Shown here piece after piece: positions 34,150-43,174 of a stretch of 64,000 nucleotides of DNA; positions within the stretch are counted from its first letter, which is position 1; every line of letters starts with the position of its first letter. This DNA is from Heminiphilus faecis (lineage in GTDB: Bacteria > Bacteroidota > Bacteroidia > Bacteroidales > Muribaculaceae). The notes beneath the pieces were generated by a model. It had not been told where the DNA came from. It saw only the letters and a list, made by a program, of their open reading frames with translations, and made no database searches. The stretch is taken from NCBI RefSeq assembly GCF_008728965.1, contig NZ_VSMC01000001.1:183511-247510 (forward strand), given 5' to 3'. The position numbers and the translations under genes were made by a program.

Positions 34150-36063
34150 ATGAAAATATCCAGAATATTTCTTTACAGCGCATTGTCGGCAGTCACCCTT
34201 CTTACGGGTGCCTGCGACGATGACGACAACGGCTACAGCTACGGCGACCCCAAAGCCGTAGTATCGACGCCTGTCGCTCCGGTAATCAACGCCACCTCGG
34301 CCGATGTGGAGGCTACATTCGATATGGCGGCTGACTTCCGCTCAAGCGGTGCAGGCTTCTGCTACGACGTCAATCCGGGCCCCACCATCTACGGCAATGC
34401 GGTAAAAGCCACGGTCATCGACAACAAAATGACTGCAACCCTGACCGGGCTCGCCCCGTCCACCACATATTACATACGCGCTTATGTGGCCGTGTATGAC
34501 AACAGCGACCTTGAATACTCTCCCGAGTTTACCATAACCACCGGTGAGGGAACACCCGAGGAGATGCTTGAAAATTATGTTGCGCCCAAAGACAATGACT
34601 ACTACGTGGCCATTGCCGGATGGAGCGCACGCGACCAATGGAACCTCGCCAACGTACATGACCCCTCGGTAGTAAAAGCCGCCGACGGCTACTACTATAT
34701 GTACCAGACCGACGCTTCATACGGCAACGTACACATCGAGGGTGGAGGACACTTCCACGGACGCCGCTCGAAGGACCTCGTCAACTGGGAGTATCTCGGC
34801 GCCACCATGCCCGAACTTCCCGAGTGGGTTGTGCCCAAGCTCAACGAGATTCGCAAGGCCATGGGACTTGAAGAAGCCAATCCCGATGTCAACGCATTCG
34901 GCTACTGGGCTCCCGTTGTCCGCAAAGTCAGCGACAACCTGTACCGCATGTACTACTCCATCGTATGCCCCGGCTCTATCAACGGTGAAGGCACTTGGGC
35001 CGAGCGAGCATTCATAGGCCTTATGGAAAACACCAACCCCGCCGACAACTCGGGTTGGGTCGACAAGGGCTATGTCATAACAAACGCTTCCGACCGGGGT
35101 CTGGACTTCAACGTGGCCGCCGATGACTGGGCCAACTGCTACTACAAGTTCAATGCCATAGACCCGGCCTATATCATAACCGACGCGGGCGAACATTGGC
35201 TTGTCTACGGTTCTTGGAACAGCGGCATCGCTGCCGTAAAAGTCGATGCTGAAAGCGGCAAGCCCGCCAACCTCGGCAATCCGTGGGGCACAGATGCCGA
35301 CATAGCCTCCTACGGCAAACTCATATATACCCGACAGATGGGCAACCGCTGGCAGGCCTCGGAAGGTCCGGAGATCATATATCATGACGGCTATTACTAC
35401 CTCTTCCTCGCTTATGACGCTTTGGGAGTACCCTACAATACACGTGTCGTGCGCTCCAAAAACATCACAGGCCCCTATCTCGGCATCGACGGCACCGACT
35501 GCACCAATGCCGGCGGCGACGCATACCCCATAGTCACCCATCCCTACAAGTTCAACGGTCACTACGGCTGGGTAGGCATATCGCACTGCGCGGTCTTTGA
35601 TGACGGCGAGGGCAATTGGTTCTACGCCTCGCAAGGACGTCTTCCTGTCGGCATTCAGGGCAACGAAGCCAGCAATGCACTCATGACCGGACATGTGCGC
35701 AGCATCCGATGGACCAAGAGCGGATGGCCGGTGGTAATGCCCGAACGTTACGGAGCCGTGCCGCAGGTAGCCATTGCTGAAGAAGAGCTCATCGGCAACT
35801 GGGAGAACATCGACCTCGGCTATCAGTACGAGACTATGAAAGAGTCGGTAGGCATAACCCTAAACGAGGACCATACCGTGACCGGAGGTCAGTGGGACGG
35901 AGCCGCATGGAGCTATGACGCAGAAGCCCGTATACTGACAGTAGGCTCCGTAGAGCTGTACCTCATGCGTGAATGTGACTGGGAGGCTGCTCCGCGCACC
36001 CATACCATAGTATACGCGGGTATTGACAACCGCACTACATTCTGGGGCAAAAAACTAAGGTAA
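34150..36063 (+). CDS. Surface GH43 endo-arabinanase-type lipoprotein
   Basis: The 637-residue lipoprotein has C22 followed by DDDDN, an acidic stretch typical of lipoproteins sent to the cell surface. A fibronectin-type domain spans about 40-135 (TLTGLAPSTTYYIRAYV). The five-bladed GH43 propeller follows: base D171 in VHDPSVV, pKa modulator D338 in NAIDPAYI and acid E405 in ASEGPEII. A small C-terminal beta domain (about 545-637) resembles the extra domain of endo-1,5-arabinanases. I infer surface cutting of arabinan before import by the SusCD pairs; arabinofuranosidase activity is the alternative. It is the last gene of the operon. Confidence 0.88.
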   Translation: MKISRIFLYSALSAVTLLTGACDDDDNGYSYGDPKAVVSTPVAPVINATSADVEATFDMAADFRSSGAGFCYDVNPGPTIYGNAVKATVIDNKMTATLTGLAPSTTYYIRAYVAVYDNSDLEYSPEFTITTGEGTPEEMLENYVAPKDNDYYVAIAGWSARDQWNLANVHDPSVVKAADGYYYMYQTDASYGNVHIEGGGHFHGRRSKDLVNWEYLGATMPELPEWVVPKLNEIRKAMGLEEANPDVNAFGYWAPVVRKVSDNLYRMYYSIVCPGSINGEGTWAERAFIGLMENTNPADNSGWVDKGYVITNASDRGLDFNVAADDWANCYYKFNAIDPAYIITDAGEHWLVYGSWNSGIAAVKVDAESGKPANLGNPWGTDADIASYGKLIYTRQMGNRWQASEGPEIIYHDGYYYLFLAYDALGVPYNTRVVRSKNITGPYLGIDGTDCTNAGGDAYPIVTHPYKFNGHYGWVGISHCAVFDDGEGNWFYASQGRLPVGIQGNEASNALMTGHVRSIRWTKSGWPVVMPERYGAVPQVAIAEEELIGNWENIDLGYQYETMKESVGITLNEDHTVTGGQWDGAAWSYDAEARILTVGSVELYLMRECDWEAAPRTHTIVYAGIDNRTTFWGKKLR

Positions 36064-36116
36064 AGATTATTTTAGACTCTCGGCGGGCCACTGCCCCTTC
36101 GGCTCTCCGACCCCTC

Positions 36117-36155
36117 ATGACAGGCTGCATCTATTGATTGCGGCCTGTCATTTTT
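36117..36155 (+). terminator. Terminator of the PUL operon
   Basis: ATGACAGGC (36117-36125) pairs with GCCTGTCAT (36143-36151) around a 17-nt loop and continues into TTTTT. It lies 54 bp after the GH43 stop and before the GH115 promoter, separating the two transcripts. Confidence 0.88.
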
Positions 36156-36230
36156 ATCAGACCAGATTTGACTAATCAGTCTGATATGTTACATAAACCA
36201 TACTCTATGGTCTCATTTTGCATGGTGGGG

Positions 36231-36261
36231 TTGTGTTGTTACGCACTATTGTTTAACTTTG
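36231..36261 (+). promoter_or_regulatory. Promoter of the GH115 gene
   Basis: TTG (36231-36233), a 20-bp spacer and TAACTTTG (36254-36261) give a full Bacteroidales promoter. Transcription would start near 36266. This rules out the TTG at 36259 as start codon and supports the ATG at 36286. GH115 may therefore be expressed without the PUL operon. Confidence 0.72.
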
Positions 36262-36285
36262 AGAAAACAACCGATAAATATTGTT

Positions 36286-38811
36286 ATGAGACGTTCATTA
36301 TGCTTTCTTGCGACATTGCTGTGCGTGGCTGTGTTTAACGCCGCAGAGCCTTTTGTGTCATTTACCCCTGACAAGGGGCTTTTCAATGTCATTGACAACG
36401 GCCGGCCTCTGCCCGTTTATCTCGACAAGGGTGTGGACGAGGCTGTGAGAATAGCCGCCAAATCGTTGTGCGAAGACTTCGGGCGCGTATCGGGCACTCC
36501 TGCCGCCATTACCGCAGAAGCACCGGCCCGCGGTATAATAATAGGTACATGCGGTACCCCGGTAATAGACCGTCTCATCGAGAAAGGCGCCATCGACGGC
36601 TCCGCACTCAAAGACAAATATGAAAAATATCTGCTCACAACAGTCAGCGACCCCGCACCGGGTGTGGACGAAGCGCTGGTCATAGCCGGCAGCGACCGCC
36701 GCGGTACCGTATACGGCATCTACGAACTGTCGGAGCAGATGGGCGTATCGCCGTGGTACTGGTGGGCCGACGTTCCTGTCATCCGTCAGAATAACGTATA
36801 CATAAAACCCGGCGTATACACCGATGGTGAACCGGCGGTGAAATACCGTGGCATATTCCTCAACGACGAGGCTCCCTGTCTCACGGGATGGGTCAAAAAT
36901 CATTACGGCACCGATTATGGCGACCACCGGTTCTATGCCGATGTATTTGAGCTGATATTACGTCTTAAAGGCAACTTCATGTGGCCCGCCATGTGGGGAT
37001 GGGCCTTCTACGCCGATGACCCCGAGAACTCGGCCACAGCCGACCGTATGGGCATCGTCATGGGCACATCGCACCATGAACCGATGGGCCGCAATCATCA
37101 GGAATGGGCCCGCAACCGCAAAAATTACGGCGCGTGGAACTACAAGACCAATAAAAAGACCCTCGACCGCTTCTTCAGCGAAGGTGTGCGACGTATAAAG
37201 GACACTGAAGACATTGTCACCATCGGCATGCGAGGCGACGGCGACGAAGCCATGGAGGAGGGCACCAACATAAAACTGATGGAGTCAATAGTCAAAAATC
37301 AGCGGCGCATCATTGCCCGCGAGACGGGACGACCCGCGTCGGAGACACCCCAGATATGGGCTCTGTATAAGGAGGTGCTCGACTACTACGATGCAGGCAT
37401 GAGAGTGCCCGACGATGTGATAATGCTCCTCTGCGACGACAACTGGGGCAACGTACGCAGGCTTCCCGACGCCAAAGAGCGCAAACATCCCGGCGGCTGG
37501 GGCATGTACTATCACGTAGACTACGTGGGAGCGCCGCGCAACACCAAGTGGCTAAACGTAACTCCCGTGCAGAACATGTGGGAACAGCTCTCGCTCACTT
37601 ACGACTACGGTGTCGACAGACTATGGGTTCTCAACGTGGGCGACCTCAAACCCATGGAGTACCCCATAACGCTGTTTCTTGACATGGCATGGAGCCCGCG
37701 CCAATACGGAGCCGGCAATATCACCGACCACACCCGGCTCTTCTGCGCCCGTCAGTTCGGCGAAGACCAAGCCGACGAAGCCTCAAGAATACTCAACCTC
37801 TACAGCAAGTACAACGGACGGGTGACCCCCGAAATGCTCGACCATAAAACATACAACCTCGCCACAGGCGAGTGGAAAACCGTGGCCGACGAGTACGCCC
37901 GCCTCGAAGCCGAAGCTCTGCGCCAGTTCCTCACTCTCAGACCCGAATACCGCGACGCCTACCGGCAGCTCATCCTCTTCCCCGTTCAGGCTATGTCCAA
38001 CCTCTATGAAATGTATTATTCACAAGCCATGAATCTGGCCTTGTACAGTCATGGCGACCCGAGAGCCAACAAGTATGCCGACAATGTGGAGCGCTGCTTC
38101 AACCGCGACCGTGAACTCTGTGACGCTTATAACCACGAGATCGCATCAGGCAAGTGGAACGGCATGATGACACAGAAGCATATCGGATACACGAGCTGGC
38201 ACGACGGATTCCCCGCCGACACAATGCCGGCCGTAAAGCGTGTTGCCGACACATCAAAGGGAGGATATACATTTGACGAAGACGGCCGAGGATATGTCGT
38301 CATCGAAGCCGAGCACTTCTACAAAGCATGCGACGGCGATTCGGTACAATGGACCGTAATACCCGACATGGGCCGCACCCTTAGCGGCATAAGCGCCATG
38401 CCCTACACAGCACCCCTCGACGGAGCCTCGCTCTCCTACCGCATGAAGTTGCCTTCAGGCACATCAAAAGCGGCTGTAACGGTGGTTGTGAAGTCGACTC
38501 TCGCATTCAAGAACCGTGACGGCCACCGCTATGAAGTCGATTTCGGTGCGGGAGAGCCGATTGTCGTGAACTACAATCACAATCTAAACGAAGCTAAAGA
38601 AAACATATACGATATATTCTATCCCACCGTGGCACGACGCGTAGTGGAAAAGACCGTTGAACTCCCTGTAGCAACCGACAAAGACGGCTACGCCACACTT
38701 ACGCTGCGCCCCATCGATGAAGGCACCGTATTTGAAAAAATAGTTGTGGACCTCGGCGCATACACTCCGCAGTACCTATACGGCACCGAGTCATCCTGCT
38801 CCCGTAATTAG
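36286..38811 (+). CDS. GH115 alpha-glucuronidase
   Basis: The 841-residue protein has a signal peptide (MRRSLCFLATLLCVAVFNA) and the GH115 layout. An N-terminal domain (GIIIGTCGTP, RGTVYGIYELSEQMGVSPWYWW) precedes the catalytic barrel (YRGIFLNDEAPCLTGW, LKGNFMWPAMWGWAF, IVMGTSHHEPMGRN, GMRGDGDEAM). Then come MWEQLSLTYDYGVDRLWVLNVGDLKPMEYP and a C-terminal beta-sandwich. Known members remove alpha-1,2-linked (methyl)glucuronic acid from xylan, and some act on arabinogalactan. No xylanase is encoded nearby, so the substrate here is open. It ends in a repeat shared with two other loci in the window. Confidence 0.93.
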   Translation: MRRSLCFLATLLCVAVFNAAEPFVSFTPDKGLFNVIDNGRPLPVYLDKGVDEAVRIAAKSLCEDFGRVSGTPAAITAEAPARGIIIGTCGTPVIDRLIEKGAIDGSALKDKYEKYLLTTVSDPAPGVDEALVIAGSDRRGTVYGIYELSEQMGVSPWYWWADVPVIRQNNVYIKPGVYTDGEPAVKYRGIFLNDEAPCLTGWVKNHYGTDYGDHRFYADVFELILRLKGNFMWPAMWGWAFYADDPENSATADRMGIVMGTSHHEPMGRNHQEWARNRKNYGAWNYKTNKKTLDRFFSEGVRRIKDTEDIVTIGMRGDGDEAMEEGTNIKLMESIVKNQRRIIARETGRPASETPQIWALYKEVLDYYDAGMRVPDDVIMLLCDDNWGNVRRLPDAKERKHPGGWGMYYHVDYVGAPRNTKWLNVTPVQNMWEQLSLTYDYGVDRLWVLNVGDLKPMEYPITLFLDMAWSPRQYGAGNITDHTRLFCARQFGEDQADEASRILNLYSKYNGRVTPEMLDHKTYNLATGEWKTVADEYARLEAEALRQFLTLRPEYRDAYRQLILFPVQAMSNLYEMYYSQAMNLALYSHGDPRANKYADNVERCFNRDRELCDAYNHEIASGKWNGMMTQKHIGYTSWHDGFPADTMPAVKRVADTSKGGYTFDEDGRGYVVIEAEHFYKACDGDSVQWTVIPDMGRTLSGISAMPYTAPLDGASLSYRMKLPSGTSKAAVTVVVKSTLAFKNRDGHRYEVDFGAGEPIVVNYNHNLNEAKENIYDIFYPTVARRVVEKTVELPVATDKDGYATLTLRPIDEGTVFEKIVVDLGAYTPQYLYGTESSCSRN

Positions 38812-38812
38812 C

Positions 38813-38838
38813 CTATAGGACCTATTAGTCCAATTGAG
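38813..38838. repeat. AT-rich GGACC/TTAGTCC repeat, copy 1
   Basis: The sequence between GH115 and the acyltransferase is built of units resembling GGACCTATTAGTCCAATTG. Related strings occur at 48434-48469 and 49038-49080. The stop codon of the acyltransferase (38825-38827) lies inside it, as stop codons also do in the other two copies. Confidence 0.5.
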
Positions 38839-39778
38839 TGGAATAAGCACTGATAGAACGCGGTTTTCCGAAAAATATGACGGAAAATCGCGTTTTGTCC
38901 ATAGCCCACGCAATGAACAGCGAGCCACCGACAGCAAACGGCACGGCAATGCAGGCAAATAAAACAAGTGTAGAATCGAAGCTGAACAACGGCAAAAAAG
39001 CCTTGCTCGCCATGGTAAATATGGGTGAAAACAGCAATATCGGCAGAGTATTGCGGCCTATAAAGTGCATGACCGACTTTATACGCACGGGTATAAACCG
39101 GTAAATCCAAAGCATGCAGCACACAGACAGATAGACTATGGCTAAGCCCGCAAGCGTGAACCGGTCAAGATTTTCAGGAAAACAGCAAAGTATGACCAGC
39201 GGCACAAAAGCCAATGCCGTGGGACGGAAGAGCACATCGAAGTCCATATGGCAACGTCCTACCGCAACTCCGAGTATAAAATACAGCGCGCTATCGGCTG
39301 ACAGGAGGCCGATGTACGACAACACGCCCAAACACAGCGACAGAACGATAATAAACAACAGCGTAGGCAAACGACGGCACGCCACACTGCACAGATAGCA
39401 CGCAAGGAGCGCCACAATGAGCGTGTGCAGATACCAGTAAGGCCCCATGGGCTGAAAAAACACGTTGTGAATGATCACGGCAGGTGACAGCGACTCGACT
39501 CCGCCTCTGACCGGCAGAATGGCCGACATGCCTGTGTAAGCGGCTTCCATGACGGCATAAGGTATGAATATCCACAGAATGTATCGACCGAAAACCGCCG
39601 CCGGTTTGCTCATGTTGGCAAACAAACCCGACAGAAACAGAAATACCGGCATATGAAACGTATATACGACAGCCTTGGCGTAAGGATAGGCTTCCTCGAC
39701 ACACACCAGATGGAAGAGCACCATAAGTATGATGCATATACATTTTACAAAATCAGCCGTCGCAACACGCTCTCTCAT
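38825..39778 (-). CDS. Acyltransferase family 3 membrane protein
   Basis: The 317-residue protein has about ten membrane helices. The family hallmarks are present: DFVKCICIILMVLFHL at the N-terminus with the catalytic-type histidine, and HMPVFLFLSGLFA in the second helix. Members O-acetylate or O-acylate surface glycans, peptidoglycan or small molecules. The open frame extends to 39820, but that ATG lies within the FKBP-operon terminator hairpin; the ATG at 39778, just before the conserved helix, is preferred. The C-terminal codons fall in a dispersed repeat. Substrate unknown. Confidence 0.8.
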   Translation of the reverse strand: MRERVATADFVKCICIILMVLFHLVCVEEAYPYAKAVVYTFHMPVFLFLSGLFANMSKPAAVFGRYILWIFIPYAVMEAAYTGMSAILPVRGGVESLSPAVIIHNVFFQPMGPYWYLHTLIVALLACYLCSVACRRLPTLLFIIVLSLCLGVLSYIGLLSADSALYFILGVAVGRCHMDFDVLFRPTALAFVPLVILCCFPENLDRFTLAGLAIVYLSVCCMLWIYRFIPVRIKSVMHFIGRNTLPILLFSPIFTMASKAFLPLFSFDSTLVLFACIAVPFAVGGSLFIAWAMDKTRFSVIFFGKPRSISAYSTQLD

Positions 39779-39791
39779 GCGGAAAAGTGAT

Positions 39792-39826
39792 AAAAAACGG
39801 GCCGTTGACAGTCGAGTCACGGCCCG
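39792..39826 (-). terminator. Terminator of the FKBP gene pair
   Basis: On the minus strand CGGGCCGT (39826-39819) pairs with ACGGCCCG (39805-39798) across a 13-nt loop and is followed by six T residues (complement of 39792-39797). It lies 31 bp after the stop of the 39857 gene. Confidence 0.88.
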
Positions 39827-39856
39827 CCTATTGAAAGGTTGATGTATTTTGTCTTA

Positions 39857-40741
39857 TTACTTCTTGCCGGGGTTGACGTCAGCCACCTCTACATTGAAGA
39901 TAAGAGTCTGGTTAGGACCGATCTTGGCATAGGGCTGTCCCTTCACGCCGTAAGCGAGGTCACCGGGGATGTAAAGCACATACTTGGCGCCCTTCTTCAT
40001 CATCTTCAGACCTTCACCGAAGCCGGGCACGACGTTGCGGGGGCTGAATGTACGGGCCTCACCCTTGGAGTCGTCAAACACAGTACCGTCGATAAGCTCT
40101 CCGGTATAGATGACAGCTACCTGATCCTTGTCGGTGATAGAGTCGCCTGCACCTTCGTTGATGACCTTGTACGAAAGGCCCGATGCGGTAGTCTTGATAG
40201 CGGCATCCTTGCCCTTTATAGAGTCGATGTAGGCTTCGCCGGCCTTGCGGTTGGCTACGGCTTCGGGAGCGTTATTAAGCTCTTCGAGTTTACGCTCTTC
40301 GGCACGAGCCTGAGCTTTCTCCATAAGATTGTTGAGAAGCTGCTGGTCCATCATGGAGTCACCGACACTGTCGGCCATGAAAGCTTTCTTGAATTCGGCC
40401 ATGAACTCGTTGCGGTCCACCTCAACACCGAGTTGCTGGTAGAAATAGTTGAACTGCTGGGCCAAACGAGTACCCATGCTAAGACCCTGAAGATAAGCCA
40501 CATCAGCAGTGTCAACCATGACAGCAGTCTGCAAACCGCGCATAAAAGCGGCCTTATCCATCTTAGGATCGCCCTCACGGGTGAAGTTTTCGTTAAACTG
40601 ACTGCCGATAACTTTAGCGAACAGCACCGACACTGAGTCGTTCAATGCAGCATCCTCGCTGCTTGCGGCCTGTGACTTGTTGCAGGCTGTCACGCTCATA
40701 AGCATGGCACCTACTCCACAGGCAAGAATAAATTTCTTCAT
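39857..40741 (-). CDS. FKBP-type peptidyl-prolyl isomerase lipoprotein
   Basis: The 294-residue lipoprotein (C20 in VTAC) has an alpha-helical dimerisation-type N-domain at about 30-170, rich in Glu/Lys/Ala. The C-terminal FKBP domain starts at about 185 (TTASGLSYKVINEGAG, VAVIYTGELIDGTVFDDSKG) and ends TLIFNVEVADVNPGKK. This is the FkpA/Mip layout of a folding catalyst in the periplasm. It lies 15 bp after a second FKBP gene without signal peptide, so the pair may serve two compartments. Confidence 0.93.
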   Translation of the reverse strand: MKKFILACGVGAMLMSVTACNKSQAASSEDAALNDSVSVLFAKVIGSQFNENFTREGDPKMDKAAFMRGLQTAVMVDTADVAYLQGLSMGTRLAQQFNYFYQQLGVEVDRNEFMAEFKKAFMADSVGDSMMDQQLLNNLMEKAQARAEERKLEELNNAPEAVANRKAGEAYIDSIKGKDAAIKTTASGLSYKVINEGAGDSITDKDQVAVIYTGELIDGTVFDDSKGEARTFSPRNVVPGFGEGLKMMKKGAKYVLYIPGDLAYGVKGQPYAKIGPNQTLIFNVEVADVNPGKK

Positions 40742-40756
40742 TGTAATAACGGTTTA

Positions 40757-41386
40757 TTAATTTACTTTTATTAGTTCCACATCAAAAATAAGGGTCGAGT
40801 TGGGGCCGATGACATTGCCGGCGCCGTTAGGACCATAGGCGAGATTGGACGGTATGAAAAGACGCCATTTCGCACCCTCTTTCATCATCTGAAGAGCCTC
40901 CACCCATCCGGGTATCACCTGAGTCACGCCGAATGTGGCGGGCTCGCCTCTCTCCACAGAGCTGTCAAAGACGGTGCCGTCTATCAGTTTGCCCGTATAG
41001 TGTACAGTCACGCTGTCGCTTGCCACGGGCTGTTTGCCGGTACCTTCATTGATCACCTCGTACTGAAGTCCCGATGCGGTAGTCTTCACCTCTTGGCGTT
41101 TGCCGTTCTCTTCAAGAAATTTTTTGCCGGCAGCCTCGTTGACTTCGCCCATCTTGGCGGCAGCGGCACGTTGCTCGGCCTCCATCGCCTCAAAAAATGC
41201 CTTTATTTCGGCTTTGGCCTCGTCATAGCTCATCTTAGGCTGAGCTCCTTCGAACACAGCGGCCACTCCGTCGGCGAAATCTTTGATATCAAGAGTCTTT
41301 ATGCCCGAACTGCGGAAATTATTGCCCATGCTGAGTCCGAGAGCATAGCTTATACGGTCTAAATTCTGATTGTCCATAACAGTCAC
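40757..41386 (-). CDS. FKBP-type peptidyl-prolyl isomerase (FklB-like, cytoplasmic)
   Basis: The 209-residue protein has the same two-part layout as its neighbour: an N-terminal helical domain (RISYALGLSMGNNFRSSG) and a C-terminal FKBP domain (TTASGLQYEVINEGTG, VTVHYTGKLIDGTVFDSS, STLIFDVELIKVN). It lacks a signal peptide and is expected in the cytoplasm. It is the first gene of the pair, with a -7 box at 41410-41417. Confidence 0.93.
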   Translation of the reverse strand: MTVMDNQNLDRISYALGLSMGNNFRSSGIKTLDIKDFADGVAAVFEGAQPKMSYDEAKAEIKAFFEAMEAEQRAAAAKMGEVNEAAGKKFLEENGKRQEVKTTASGLQYEVINEGTGKQPVASDSVTVHYTGKLIDGTVFDSSVERGEPATFGVTQVIPGWVEALQMMKEGAKWRLFIPSNLAYGPNGAGNVIGPNSTLIFDVELIKVN

Positions 41387-41409
41387 TGTTTTAAATATGA
41401 GTAAGTGTG

Positions 41410-41417
41410 CAAAATTA
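41410..41417 (-). promoter_or_regulatory. -7 box of the FKBP operon
   Basis: TAATTTTG on the minus strand fully matches TAnnTTTG, about 24 bp before the ATG at 41386. No convincing -33 element was found. Confidence 0.5.
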
Positions 41418-41471
41418 GAGAGAATATTTGGATTTATATATTAACTTTATGTAAAAATAGATAAATTGCCC

Positions 41472-42020
41472 TTATACTTCACCAAAGAGGCTATAAAGCT
41501 CGTCAAACCGAGCTAATGAATCGCCTCCGTGACGCGCTATGGAATTACGCACGCGACTGAGCGTCTTCTTTTCCATGTCGCCGCTTTTTGAGTAGAACTT
41601 GTCGGCATAGCATATGAGTTTTTCAAGCATCGTCTCGGGACAATAGTCGGCAAGCGGCAGGTCGAGGTTCTGACTTATTATGTCCTCCATTGTTATACCG
41701 GTACCGGTGTGCCGCTCCGCCACACGGGCCCATTCTTCGGGCATAGCCTCCGCGCGCAACAACCGCGCGCCTATAACTCCGTGACGAATATATGGATACG
41801 CGCCTGTACAATGTATGCCGGGCGCGGAGGTGGCGAATATGCCTATGTCATGAAGCATGGCCGCACCGGCCACTTCATGCGCGTCAAGCCCCAGCCCGCG
41901 CTCGCTGTTGATGGCGAGAGCGAGCGCGGTCACCTGACGCGCATGTCGCATGTATATGGTCCGTAACTCGTTATCGGAGGGATAATACTTGTCTATTATG
42001 GCCTGATAATCGGCGGTCAT
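41472..42020 (-). CDS. HD-domain (HDIG-type) predicted phosphohydrolase
   Basis: The 182-residue protein has a compact HD fold: an early metal histidine in MRHARQVTALALAI, HEVAGAAMLHDIGIF with the HD pair, then HCTGAYPYIRHGVIGARLL and a late AERHTGTGIT. Similar small HDIG proteins hydrolyse nucleotides or phosphorylated metabolites; the substrate is unknown. The start codon overlaps the ilvE stop by one base, implying translational coupling. Confidence 0.82.
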   Translation of the reverse strand: MTADYQAIIDKYYPSDNELRTIYMRHARQVTALALAINSERGLGLDAHEVAGAAMLHDIGIFATSAPGIHCTGAYPYIRHGVIGARLLRAEAMPEEWARVAERHTGTGITMEDIISQNLDLPLADYCPETMLEKLICYADKFYSKSGDMEKKTLSRVRNSIARHGGDSLARFDELYSLFGEV

Positions 42021-43042
42021 CAGTCGACGATTGTGTTCCAGTTATGGATGTCCTCCTCTTCGCCGAGCTGTATGGCACGCAGACGGTTATAAAGAGCCGT
42101 GACTACCGGACCCGGCTTGCCGTCCTTGCTTACCACGTATTTTTTGCCTGTGTCGAGATCATCAATCTCCGCTACGGGCGAAGCTACAGCGGCAGTGCCG
42201 CAAGCGGCCGCCTCCTGTATAGACTCGAGCTCCTCGATAGGTATGTGGCGCTGCTCGACCTCAATACCCATGTCGCGGGCAAGCTGCATTAGGCTTTTGT
42301 TGGTTATAGAAGGCAGTATCGAGTCCGACGCCGGGGTTATGTACTTGCCGTCCTTGATGGCAAAGAAGTTGGCCGGACCGCATTCGTCAAGATACTTCTT
42401 CTCCCGGGGGTCAAGATAAAGTACAGCCGAATAGCCGTGTTCGTGAGCTTTCTCGCCCGCCTCAAGGCTTGCGGCGTAGTTACCGCCCACCTTCCAGCGG
42501 CCTGTGCCTTTGGGAGCCACTCGGTCAAACTCACGCATGATGCATATGTTGGTAGGCTTGAAACCTTCCTTGAAATATGGCCCTACCGGAGTGACGAGTA
42601 TCAGAAACAGATACTCGGTAGCAGGCTTGACACCCACCTGAGCCGAGATGCCGATCTCAAGAGGACGTATGTAAAGCGACGCACCGCTTCCATAAGGGGG
42701 CACAAAACGTTCGTTGAGCTTCACCACCTTCTTTACCATCTCGCAGAATAGTTCTTCCGGTACGGGGGCCATCAGCAGACCTTTGGCTGAACTTATGATG
42801 CGCTTGGCGTTTTCTTCAAGTCTGAATATCCTTATTTTACCGTCCTTTCCGCGAAACGCTTTAAGACCTTCGAAAATTTCCTGTCCGTAGTGCAGGGAGG
42901 TCGCGGCGATATGCAGGTCGATGGTCTCGGACTGCGATATCTCTACATCGCCCCATTTTCCATCACGGTAATAACAACGCACATTGTAGTCAGTGGGGAT
43001 GTAGCCGAATGACAGCTTACCCCAATCCAGTTCTGTATCCAT
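42020..43042 (-). CDS. ilvE: Branched-chain amino acid aminotransferase
   Basis: The 340-residue class IV PLP enzyme catalyses the last step of valine, leucine and isoleucine synthesis. Landmarks are LHYGQEIFEGLKAFRGKDG, RPLEIGISAQVGV, the PLP-lysine region KVGGNYAASLEAG, LDECGPANFF, and the late phosphate-binding AAACGTAAVASPV. Length and motifs fit the BCAT type found in Bacteroidales. It is co-transcribed with the HD-domain gene. Confidence 0.95.
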   Translation of the reverse strand: MDTELDWGKLSFGYIPTDYNVRCYYRDGKWGDVEISQSETIDLHIAATSLHYGQEIFEGLKAFRGKDGKIRIFRLEENAKRIISSAKGLLMAPVPEELFCEMVKKVVKLNERFVPPYGSGASLYIRPLEIGISAQVGVKPATEYLFLILVTPVGPYFKEGFKPTNICIMREFDRVAPKGTGRWKVGGNYAASLEAGEKAHEHGYSAVLYLDPREKKYLDECGPANFFAIKDGKYITPASDSILPSITNKSLMQLARDMGIEVEQRHIPIEELESIQEAAACGTAAVASPVAEIDDLDTGKKYVVSKDGKPGPVVTALYNRLRAIQLGEEEDIHNWNTIVD

Positions 43043-43122
43043 AATTATATTATTTCAATTTCTGCGAAATTAACGATAATTATTCAATAATATATAATTT
43101 ATACGAGAATTTTATCGCTTCA

Positions 43123-43170
43123 ACGCATGTGCAATGTCTTAACGTAAACGCCAAGACATTGCACATGCGT
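43123..43170. repeat. 18-bp perfect inverted repeat after the propeller-AraC gene
   Basis: ACGCATGTGCAATGTCTT (43123-43140) is followed after 12 bases by its exact reverse complement (43153-43170). It begins 5 bp after the stop of the 43175 gene. Neither side has a T-run, so it is not a typical intrinsic terminator. It could be a long RNA hairpin that protects the 3' end or a dimeric regulator site upstream of ilvE. Confidence 0.75.
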
Positions 43171-43174
43171 CACA

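Noticed and set aside
34717-35694. 325-codon minus-strand frame opposite the GH43 gene
   Set aside because: Antisense to a gene with all three catalytic residues; composition is that of a frame shadow.
36259-36285. TTG start nine codons upstream of the GH115 gene
   Set aside because: The TTG overlaps the -7 box at 36254-36261, so it would not be transcribed as a start; the signal peptide begins at the ATG at 36286.
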